A stretch of 9,096 nt of DNA, from the NCBI GenBank assembly GCA_034434895.1, contig DAOTYI010000301.1, positions 1 to 9,096 on the forward strand, written 5' to 3'. The notes beneath the pieces are model-generated. The model made no database searches. It was not told where the DNA came from and saw only the letters and a program-made list of their open reading frames with translations. The stretch's first letter is position 1, and every line of letters begins with the position of its first letter. Shown one piece after another: positions 1 to 5,377 of this stretch. The position numbers were made by a program, and so were the translations under genes. This DNA comes from DAOTXL01 sp034434895. Its GTDB lineage: Bacteria > Chloroflexota > Anaerolineae > JAAYZQ01.

Positions 1-2
1 AC

Positions 3-1082
3 AGCCCCAGGCCCCAGCCCCCGGTCACCGGCAAGATGAAATCGCCCGAATATGGCATGCAGGCTTTCCTGTGGTGGCGGCCAGAAACCGCCGACCGCGA
101 CCTGCAGTTGATCCAGCAGGCCGGCTTTGGCTGGGTGAAACAGACCTTCGCCTGGCGCGACATCGAGGGGGCAGGCAAGGGCCGGTTCGACTGGAGCCGG
201 ACCGACCGCATCCTCAACCAGGTGCAAAAGTATGGCCTGCGCATCATCGTCCGGGTGGATGGTCAGCCGAAATGGGCCGGCGGCGGCTATCCCACGGTCG
301 GCCCGCCCAACAACCTGCAAGACTATGCCGACTTTTTGAAGGCAATGGCCACCCGCTACAAGGGGCGTATCCACGCCTATCAGATCTGGAACGAACCCAA
401 CCTGGCCCGCGAGTGGGGCAATAAAGCCCCCAACCCGGCGGCTTATACCAGGATGCTCAAGCTGGCCTACAACGCCATCAAGAGCGCAGACCCCAACGCC
501 CTGGTGGTCACCGCCGGCCTGGCCCCAACCACCCGCTGGGATAGCGTGGCCATGCCCGACACCGAGTTCGTCAAAGGGATGTACGACGCCGGGGCCAGAG
601 GCTATTTCGATGCGCTGGGTGTCCACGCCGCCGGCTACAAAGCTCCGCCGGAGATGGACCCCGGTCAGGTGGCCAACGACCCGAACTACTACAACAAGGG
701 GGATGCCAACTGCCCCGGCTCACGCTGCCGCATCTACTGCTTCCGCCATGTGGAAGACCTGCGCAATATTATGGTCAACCGTGGGGATGGAGAGAAGCAG
801 ATCGTCGTTCTGGAGTTCGGTTGGACCAGCGACCCCCGGGCCAACTCACCCTATCACTGGCACGCGGTCAGCGAGGACCAGAAGGGTGATTACCTGGTGC
901 GGGCCTATCAGTACGCCAAAGCCCACTGGTCGCCCTGGATCGGCCTGATGTCGCTCATCTACATGCCCAATCCAGATTGGACGCAGGGCGACGAACAGTA
1001 CTGGTGGAGCGTCATCGAACCGGCCTATCCGGAGCTGCATCTGCTGCCGGCCTATGTAATGCTCAAGAATATGCCCAAGTAG
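3..1082 (+). CDS. Clan GH-A glycoside hydrolase-like protein, 5'-truncated by the window
   Basis: This is a (beta/alpha)8-barrel protein of the cellulase/GH39/GH5-like type, probably acting on a plant or microbial polysaccharide outside the cytoplasm. The frame is open to the left edge. The codons before the first ATG (position 36) encode a proline-rich stretch (SPRPQPPVTGK), which looks like a linker after a signal peptide or membrane anchor, so the true start is probably upstream. Numbering from that ATG, the barrel begins around residue 6. The NEP motif near residue 120 (IWNEPN) carries the likely acid/base Glu, and a second Glu in VLEFGW near residue 260 fits the nucleophile at the end of strand 7. 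VRVDGQPKW (strand 3) and GVHAAGY (strand 6) also fit clan A. The exact GH family and substrate cannot be assigned by eye; catalytic competence is likely because both glutamates are present. Confidence 0.8.
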   Translation, partial: SPRPQPPVTGKMKSPEYGMQAFLWWRPETADRDLQLIQQAGFGWVKQTFAWRDIEGAGKGRFDWSRTDRILNQVQKYGLRIIVRVDGQPKWAGGGYPTVGPPNNLQDYADFLKAMATRYKGRIHAYQIWNEPNLAREWGNKAPNPAAYTRMLKLAYNAIKSADPNALVVTAGLAPTTRWDSVAMPDTEFVKGMYDAGARGYFDALGVHAAGYKAPPEMDPGQVANDPNYYNKGDANCPGSRCRIYCFRHVEDLRNIMVNRGDGEKQIVVLEFGWTSDPRANSPYHWHAVSEDQKGDYLVRAYQYAKAHWSPWIGLMSLIYMPNPDWTQGDEQYWWSVIEPAYPELHLLPAYVMLKNMPK

Positions 1083-1093
1083 GAGCGAGAGCG

Positions 1094-1606
1094 ATTTCGA
1101 CGGAGCGTTTCTGGTACCCCTTTACGGCGACAACGGTCATCGCCCGGCAGGTGGTGCCGCTGTTGCTGTTCACGTTGGGCAGCGGCCTGTTCCTGTGGGC
1201 CGGTCGTGAGTACTGGTTCTGGAAACGGCCCTGGGTTGTGCTGCCTGCAGCCGCTCTAGGGGTTCTGGTCTGGCTGGCAGCCGGCTACTTTTTCACCCTG
1301 CTGCCGGAGGTCAGGGCCGGCGACCAGGGGCTTTCTGTGCGCCGCCTGGGACTCTTCTGGCGGCAGTTCCCCTGGCAGGAGGTGGCCGGTGTGCGCCTGA
1401 CAGCGCAAATAGACCTGTTGGGCTGGGTCGAGTCGCTCTACACCGTGTATGTGTGGCGGGCGGTAGCCGGCCGGCATGGCCGGGTGCGGCGTGCATGGCA
1501 CCGGCGGCAGGTACGCGCTTTCCGCTTTTCGGGACACATCCGCAACTGTGAGCGGTTGCTGGCACTCATCGAAGAACGGGCCGGATCGTCGCTTTTTGAC
1601 CTCTGA
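1094..1606 (+). CDS. Small membrane protein with two TM helices and a bacterial PH-like domain
   Basis: This unrecognised membrane protein is about 170 residues long. From residue 14 there is a hydrophobic helix (VIARQVVPLLLF...), then a second around residues 46-70. A soluble domain follows, with beta-strand character and the pattern PEVRAGDQGLSVRR, FPWQEVAGVRL and RAFRFSGHIRN; this pattern resembles bacterial PH (DUF304/YdbT-like) domains. The start is unclear. The first in-frame ATG (977) lies 106 bases inside the preceding gene and would add a non-natural-looking tail. An AGGAG overlapping the previous stop codon sits 8 bases before an ATT at 1094, so an ATT start is the best-placed option, though rare. 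The stop TGA (1604-1606) abuts the left end of a MITE-like element, so the original C-terminus may have been altered. It is probably co-transcribed with the upstream hydrolase gene. Confidence 0.6.
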   Translation: MSTERFWYPFTATTVIARQVVPLLLFTLGSGLFLWAGREYWFWKRPWVVLPAAALGVLVWLAAGYFFTLLPEVRAGDQGLSVRRLGLFWRQFPWQEVAGVRLTAQIDLLGWVESLYTVYVWRAVAGRHGRVRRAWHRRQVRAFRFSGHIRNCERLLALIEERAGSSLFDL

Positions 1607-1797
1607 GAGCCTGTCTGAAAACCAGGGGCACCATGCGGTTTTTTATCCGTTTTCTCCGTGTTCCTTTGTGTCTTTGTGCCTTCGTGGCAGGTAAACCACA
1701 AAGGACACGAAGGACACGAAGGATTATTTTGGAACCTGCCCTTGCAGGCCCTTTGTGTCCTTTGTGTCCTTGGTGGTAAGCTTTTCAGACCGGCTCT
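1606..1797. mobile_element. MITE-like element with 16-bp terminal inverted repeats
   Basis: The left end (1606-1621, AGAGCCTGTCTGAAAA) and the reverse complement of the right end (1782-1797, AGAGCCGGTCTGAAAA) match at 15 of 16 bases, which defines a 192-bp non-coding element. TIRs of the GAGxCTGTCTGAAAA kind recall IS5-like insertion sequences, so this may be a non-autonomous derivative; that relation is from memory. No clear target-site duplication is visible. The left end overlaps the stop codon of the upstream membrane-protein gene, and the right end lies 25 bases before the preferred DUF1385 start. The interior holds three copies of a CCTTTGTGTC-type repeat and no credible gene. Confidence 0.55.
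1659..1779. repeat. Dispersed CCTTTGTGTC / AACCACAAAGGACAC repeat, three copies in alternating orientation
   Basis: Forward copies lie at about 1659-1690 (TTTGTGTCTTTGTGCCTTCG) and 1750-1779 (CCTTTGTGTCCTTTGTGTCC). An inverted copy lies at about 1695-1724 (AACCACAAAGGACACGAAGG). The middle copy can pair with either flank to form a long hairpin. Repeats with this sequence style are common in intergenic DNA of environmental bacteria, including Chloroflexota (recollection, not a search). The stretch can be translated, but its product is just repeat-derived (HKGHEGHEG, LCVLCVLGG), so it is not coding. Confidence 0.75.
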
Positions 1798-1806
1798 GAC
1801 AGATAC

Positions 1807-1827
1807 GATTGGAGATTGGGAGTTGGA
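1807..1827 (+). repeat. Three degenerate heptad repeats carrying the DUF1385 ribosome-binding site
   Basis: GATTGGA, GATTGGG and AGTTGGA lie end to end in 7-base register. They supply GGAG (1811-1814) and GGGAG (1818-1822), which are the only Shine-Dalgarno-like sequences before the DUF1385 coding region. The same register and a similar unit occur at other spacers of this window. Confidence 0.45.
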
Positions 1828-2716
1828 AGCAAAGAACGAATTGAATTACGGCGGGCAGGCGGTGATGGAGGGGGTGATGATGCGCGGCTCCCGGACCATG
1901 GCTGTGGCCGTGCGCCAGCCGGACGGCCATATCCTCCTCCACAGCGAGCCGCTGGACCCCAGGATCTACCTGAGCCGGCTGAGCAAGATCCCGTTCCTGC
2001 GCGCCTTGACCGGACTGTGGGACGTGCTGGTGCTGGGCATCCGCACCCTGTTCTACTCGGCCCAGGTGGCCCTGGGGCCGGAGGAGAATGTCCAGTTCAG
2101 CGGCCCTATCGCCTGGGGCACGGTGGCTGTCTCATTCGCCGTGGGCATTGGCCTGTTCTTCGTCGGCCCGTTGCTCCTGGTGGGGTTGATAGACCGCTAT
2201 CTCACCTCCGACTTGCTGAGCAACGTGATCGAGGGTCTGATCCGCCTGGCCATCTTTGTCGCCTATCTCTGGCTCATCGGCCTGGTGCCGGAAATCCGGC
2301 GGGTGTTCGCCTATCATGGCGCCGAGCACAAGACGATCAACGCCTATGAAGCGGGCGCCCGGCTGACCCCTGAGGAGGTGGCCCGCTACTCGACAGCGCA
2401 TTATCGGTGTGGCACAGCCTTTCTATTGTCGGTGCTGGTCATTTCCATTCTGATTTTTGCCCTGCTGGGCCGCCCACCGATGCTCCTGCGCCTTCTATCG
2501 CGCATCCTGCTTATTCCGGTGGTGGCTGGCGTGGCCTACGAATATATCAGGTTCACCAACCGCTACCGCCGCAGCCCCCTCATCCGCGCCCTCGCCGCGC
2601 CGAACCTGGCTCTGCAAAGGCTGACCACCCGCCAGCCGGAACCGGAGATGCTGGAGGTGGCCATCGCCGCTCTGACGCGCGTGTTGGAAACCGAGAACCA
2701 GAGGTCGAGCGCCTGA
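1823..2716 (+). CDS. yqhQ: DUF1385 (YqhQ-like) multi-pass membrane protein
   Basis: This is a member of the DUF1385/COG3872 family, which includes Bacillus subtilis YqhQ; it has been called a predicted metal-dependent enzyme but has no settled function. Family signatures are clear: NYGGQAVMEGVMMRG at the N-terminus, YHGAEHKTINAYE in the middle, and TAHYRCGTAFLLS after it. The His/Glu/Cys residues in these blocks are the usual argument for metal binding. Hydrophobic segments follow AWGTVAVSF, surround LIRLAIFVAYLW, follow RCGTAF, and lie in RILLIPVVAGV. No upstream ATG is credible because an extension would run through the repeat element. A TTG at 1823 lies 8 bases after GGAG (1811-1814) and puts the GGQAV motif about 10 residues from the start, as is usual for the family. 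The length of about 297 residues is normal. Another possible start is TTG 1841. Confidence 0.88.
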   Translation: MEAKNELNYGGQAVMEGVMMRGSRTMAVAVRQPDGHILLHSEPLDPRIYLSRLSKIPFLRALTGLWDVLVLGIRTLFYSAQVALGPEENVQFSGPIAWGTVAVSFAVGIGLFFVGPLLLVGLIDRYLTSDLLSNVIEGLIRLAIFVAYLWLIGLVPEIRRVFAYHGAEHKTINAYEAGARLTPEEVARYSTAHYRCGTAFLLSVLVISILIFALLGRPPMLLRLLSRILLIPVVAGVAYEYIRFTNRYRRSPLIRALAAPNLALQRLTTRQPEPEMLEVAIAALTRVLETENQRSSA

Positions 2717-2729
2717 CCGACGTTCAAAG

Positions 2730-2759
2730 TTGCCGAACGGCTCTGGACCATGTTATAAT
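2730..2759 (+). promoter_or_regulatory. Sigma70-type promoter for the TPR gene
   Basis: A perfect TATAAT lies at 2754-2759, preceded by TG with one base between (an extended -10). TTGCCG at 2730-2735 lies 18 bases upstream and matches four of six bases of the -35 consensus. Transcription would start near 2766, about 50 bases before the TPR gene and after the DUF1385 stop, so this gene can be expressed independently of the upstream genes. Confidence 0.6.
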
Positions 2760-2814
2760 AGTCACACCGGACCTGACAGGAATGGCTGATGAGGTAATGC
2801 CTGGAGGCTGAACC

Positions 2815-3486
2815 ATGACGCAAAAGGCAGTTCCTTCGACCACGCTGCAGAAAGCACGCCGGATCAATGCCCTGGGCCTGCAGCAGTATGAGCGGTGGGA
2901 GATAGAAGAAGCCATCAGATCGTTCAACGAGGCGATTCGGCTCCATGCCGAAGAGCCGGAGTTCCATCTCAACCTGGCGCGGGCGCTGGCCCGCTACGGC
3001 GATTTTGACGCAGCCAGACGAGCTCTGGGCTCCTACATCCGCTTTGAACCGGACAAGGAGCTGGCCGAGCGGTTTGAACAGCTTTTTGGCGAAGGGATGG
3101 ACGAGGTCGAAAGCCTGGTCACCCGCCAGATGAGCAAAAAGGGACTGCCGCTGGAGGTGATCGGCGCAGCGGTGCAGATGTGGCTGGAATACCGCATCTG
3201 TGTCGGACGCCGTCCCCTGGTCATCCGCAAGCCGGAAACGTGGGCTTCGGCCCTGGACTATACCGTCCGCAAGGTCAACTTTTTGGAGTTGAGCCAGCGG
3301 GAGATTTCAGACCTGTATGGTGTCAGCCCCTCGACGGTGCGGGCCTATCACAACGACCTGGTTCAGGTGCTGGATATCATGCCCTGCGACTATCGCTACT
3401 TTCGCGGCGAGGAGAATCCGCTGGACAAACTGGTCGAAGCAGCGGCCATGCTGGAGGAGCTGGAAGAGCGCTTCCGTCGGCCATAG
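2815..3486 (+). CDS. TPR protein with DUF6398-like C-terminal helix-turn-helix region
   Basis: This is a cytoplasmic protein of 223 residues. Residues 12-82 form two tetratricopeptide-type helical hairpins (ALGLQQYERWEIEEAIRSF, then EFHLNLARALARYGDFDAA), a scaffold for protein contacts. Residues 100-190 form a second domain with ALDYTVRKVNF and then EISDLYGVSPSTVRAYHNDL. The latter looks like a DNA-binding helix-turn-helix and resembles the DUF6398 region often joined to TPR or SEC-C modules; the domain name is from memory. The start is well supported by GGAGG (2803-2807), 7 bases before the ATG, and by a promoter just upstream. It could be a regulator or adaptor; no target can be named. It is followed by a possible terminator, so it is probably monocistronic. 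Confidence 0.75.
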   Translation: MTQKAVPSTTLQKARRINALGLQQYERWEIEEAIRSFNEAIRLHAEEPEFHLNLARALARYGDFDAARRALGSYIRFEPDKELAERFEQLFGEGMDEVESLVTRQMSKKGLPLEVIGAAVQMWLEYRICVGRRPLVIRKPETWASALDYTVRKVNFLELSQREISDLYGVSPSTVRAYHNDLVQVLDIMPCDYRYFRGEENPLDKLVEAAAMLEELEERFRRP

Positions 3487-3507
3487 CCTGTGAGAACTGG
3501 ATGCTGA

Positions 3508-3560
3508 GTGGGGGAGACGGGGTGGCATGGCGCCACATCGAGAGCCCCCACTTTCTGTTT
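3508..3560 (+). terminator. Possible intrinsic terminator or attenuator after the TPR gene
   Basis: Outer arms GTGGGGG (3508-3514) and CCCCCAC (3545-3551) pair perfectly. An inner hairpin GTGGC (3522-3526) / GCCAC (3532-3536) is nested inside, and the T-rich TTTCTGTTT follows directly. The T tract is interrupted and the interior is partly unpaired, so it is weaker than a textbook terminator. It lies in the 104-base gap before the dehydrogenase gene and could end the TPR transcript or attenuate read-through into the metabolic genes. Confidence 0.4.
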
Positions 3561-3590
3561 CAACTCCCATATCGAGGAAAGGGGCAGAAA

Positions 3591-4691
3591 ATGACAGAAA
3601 CTGGACACAATGTTCGCGCTGAGGCCCTGCTGGATTTTTGTGTCCGTGTGTTCGAAAAGATGGGCGTGGCCCACGAGGATGCCTGGATCACCGCCGATGT
3701 GCTGGTCCGCGCCAACCTGCGGGGCATTGACTCCCACGGTGTGGCCCGTCTGGCCCGCTATGTCAACGGCCTGCGCGACGGGGTGATGGTCGCCCGACCG
3801 GTGGAAACGGTCGTGGCTGAGACACCGACCACGGCCACCCTTGATGCCGGCGCCGGGTTGGGGCAGCCGGTCAGCTATCGGGCCATGCAGAAAGCGATCG
3901 AAAAGGCACGGCAATATGGCTGCGGCTTTGTCGCCGTGCGCAACAGCAACCACTATGGCATTGCCGGCTACTATGCCATGATGGCCCTGGAGCAGGAGAT
4001 GATCGGCCTCTCGACCACCAACGCCGATGTGCTGGTGGTACCCACCTTCGGCCGCGACTCAATGTACGGCACCAATCCGATTGCCCTGGCCGTGCCGGCC
4101 GGGCAGGAGCGGCCGTTCGTCCTGGATATGGCCACCAGCACCGTGCCGCGCGGCAAGCTGGAGGTGTATCATCGCCAGGAAAAGCCGATCCCCCTGGGTT
4201 GGGCCACCGACGAGCGGGGCCTCCCCACCACCGATCCCGGCCGCGTGCTGGACAATTTCGCCAAACGGGCCGGCGGCGGCCTGCTGCCCTTGGGTGGCGC
4301 CGGGGAGGAGTTCAGCGGCCACAAGGGCTATGGCCTTGGGATACTGGTGGAAATCCTGTCGGCAGTGCTGCCCGGTGCGGCCTACCTGACCGATGTCTAT
4401 CCCAGGGACGCCAGCGGCAGGCCGTTGCCGGCCAACCTGGGCCACTTTTTCGGGGCCTGGCGGCTGGATGCTTTCCGCGAACCGGAGGCGTTCAAAGCCG
4501 ACATGGACGACCTGATCCGGCGGCTCAAAGGGGGTCGCCTGGCCGAGGGTGCGACCCGCATCTACATCCACGGCGAAAAAGAGTTCGAGGAGGCCGAACG
4601 CCGCCATCGGGAGGGCATCCCGCTGGGCGCCAGAGTCGAAGCCAGCCTGAAGCAGATCGCCGCCGACCTGGGGGTGGAGTACGACCTGTAA
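3591..4691 (+). CDS. LDH2-family malate/L-lactate/ureidoglycolate-type dehydrogenase
   Basis: This is an NAD(P)-dependent oxidoreductase of the LDH2/MDH2 family (Ldh_2), which interconverts 2-hydroxy acids such as malate with 2-oxo acids in the cytoplasm; the family includes archaeal malate dehydrogenases, AllD and YbiC. Signatures: RGIDSHGVARL at residues 44-54 with His49, NSNHYGIAGYYAM at 118-130, YGTNPIALAVP at 159-169, LDMATS at 178-183 and GHKGYGL at 243-249. The 366-residue length is slightly above the usual 330-360. The frame is open upstream, but family similarity starts just after ATG 3591, which is preceded by an AGGAAAGGGG purine tract, so that start is chosen. It leads a gene run that continues with a toxin-antitoxin pair and CoA-ligase subunits. 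Given that context malate dehydrogenase activity is attractive, but substrate cannot be read from sequence. Confidence 0.88.
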   Translation: MTETGHNVRAEALLDFCVRVFEKMGVAHEDAWITADVLVRANLRGIDSHGVARLARYVNGLRDGVMVARPVETVVAETPTTATLDAGAGLGQPVSYRAMQKAIEKARQYGCGFVAVRNSNHYGIAGYYAMMALEQEMIGLSTTNADVLVVPTFGRDSMYGTNPIALAVPAGQERPFVLDMATSTVPRGKLEVYHRQEKPIPLGWATDERGLPTTDPGRVLDNFAKRAGGGLLPLGGAGEEFSGHKGYGLGILVEILSAVLPGAAYLTDVYPRDASGRPLPANLGHFFGAWRLDAFREPEAFKADMDDLIRRLKGGRLAEGATRIYIHGEKEFEEAERRHREGIPLGARVEASLKQIAADLGVEYDL

Positions 4692-4703
4692 GGAGGAGAG
4701 TAG

Positions 4704-4940
4704 ATGTTCGAGCGAGTAACGATTAATCCGAATATCTTGCACGGCGAACCCTGCATCCGTGGGATGCGGATTCCGGTCCATCTGGTGGTGAGCCTGGTGG
4801 CGGCCGGGATGACCACGCCGGAGATCATCCAGGAGTACCCGGACCTGGAACCACAAGACATCCGCGCCGCTCTGGACTATGCTGCGTACGTCACACGGGA
4901 GCAAGTCATTCCGCTGGAAATGGTGGGAGAGCCGGCCTGA
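4704..4940 (+). CDS. DUF433 antitoxin
   Basis: This is a small protein of 78 residues in the DUF433 (COG2442, VapB-like) family. The hallmark HGEPCIRGMRIPV lies at residues 13-25, followed by a helical region (TPEIIQEYPDLEPQDIRAALDYA) typical of the family's winged-helix-like fold. DUF433 proteins usually bind DNA and neutralise the adjacent DUF5615 PIN-like toxin. The start follows a near-perfect Shine-Dalgarno (AAGGAGGAG, 4690-4698) that overlaps the dehydrogenase stop codon, so it is translationally linked to the dehydrogenase. Its stop overlaps the toxin start in TGATG. Autorepression of its own promoter is typical of such pairs, but no operator or separate promoter is visible here. Confidence 0.85.
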   Translation: MFERVTINPNILHGEPCIRGMRIPVHLVVSLVAAGMTTPEIIQEYPDLEPQDIRAALDYAAYVTREQVIPLEMVGEPA

Positions 4941-5317
4941 TGCTCGCTTTTCTGGCCGACATGCCGGTCCCTCAGAGTGCGGTCAAGATGGCACAGGACC
5001 TGGGCTACGATGCGCGGCATGTCCGGGAATACGGGATGCGACGGGCCACCGATCCGGCCATTTTGCAGCGGGCGGCGGTGGAGAAGCGGATCATCCTGAC
5101 GATGGATCTGGGGTTTTCCAGGGACGTTGCTGTAACCGGCGTCGAGTGTCATGGGCTCATCGTGTTCCGGCTGGGGAATGTAACAGCCGATGAGGTTACA
5201 TTGGCATTTCGGCGGGTTCTGACCGGTTTCAGTGAGGAAGAGATCGCGGGCTACATCATTGTCGTCGAGCCAGGCCGGATCCGGCGGCGAGCGTTACCCC
5301 TCAGGGTGGACGAGTAA
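4940..5317 (+). CDS. DUF5615 PIN-like toxin
   Basis: This is a 125-residue protein of the DUF5615 (COG4634, Mut7-C-like PIN) family, a predicted RNase toxin paired with DUF433. The N-terminus FLADMPVPQSA gives the first acidic residue (Asp7). ATDPAILQRA (Asp39) matches the conserved D-x-x-I-L-x-x-A block, and IILTMDLGFSRD (Asp56) matches the I-L-T-x-D-x-x-F block; together these form the usual metal-binding acidic set. HGLIVFRLGN follows, as in relatives. The start overlaps the antitoxin stop by one base, so expression is coupled. The reading frame and motifs look intact, so the pair is probably functional, unlike the broken MNT/HEPN pair downstream. Confidence 0.85.
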   Translation: MLAFLADMPVPQSAVKMAQDLGYDARHVREYGMRRATDPAILQRAAVEKRIILTMDLGFSRDVAVTGVECHGLIVFRLGNVTADEVTLAFRRVLTGFSEEEIAGYIIVVEPGRIRRRALPLRVDE

Positions 5318-5323
5318 ATAGTC

Positions 5324-5369
5324 AATATCCAATTGATATTGGATATTAGATGTTGGATATTGTTAGTTG
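5324..5369. repeat. Heptad repeat tract (GATATTG type) with a 10-bp hairpin
   Basis: AATATCCAAT (5324-5333) and ATTGGATATT (5338-5347) form a perfect 10-bp inverted repeat around TGAT. In 7-base register from 5335 the units are GATATTG, GATATTA, GATGTTG, GATATTG and TTAGTTG, directly followed by GAGGAG, the ribosome-binding site of the CoA-ligase beta gene. It fills the 60-base gap after the toxin gene. There is no T tract, so a simple intrinsic terminator is not indicated. Confidence 0.7.
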
Positions 5370-5377
5370 GAGGAGAT

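Noticed and set aside
977..1093. ATG start of the PH-like membrane protein at 977
   Set aside because: It would overlap the hydrolase gene by 106 bases with an Arg/Ala-rich tail lacking any membrane or domain pattern; retained only as an alternative.
1658..1822. ATG start of the DUF1385 frame at 1658
   Set aside because: The extra residues are translated dispersed repeat (HKGHEGHEG, LCVLCVLGG), not protein conserved in the family.
3180..3590. In-frame upstream extension of the dehydrogenase
   Set aside because: It overlaps the TPR gene out of frame and shows no LDH2 similarity; ATG 3591 has a purine-rich ribosome-binding site and the family starts there.
4059..4904. Long open frame on the - strand opposite the dehydrogenase and antitoxin genes
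   Set aside because: It covers two convincing + strand genes and shows no domain pattern of its own; it is a GC-driven shadow.
5324..5347. Intrinsic terminator after the toxin gene
   Set aside because: The hairpin is perfect but AT-rich and not followed by a T tract; it is better explained by the heptad repeat family.
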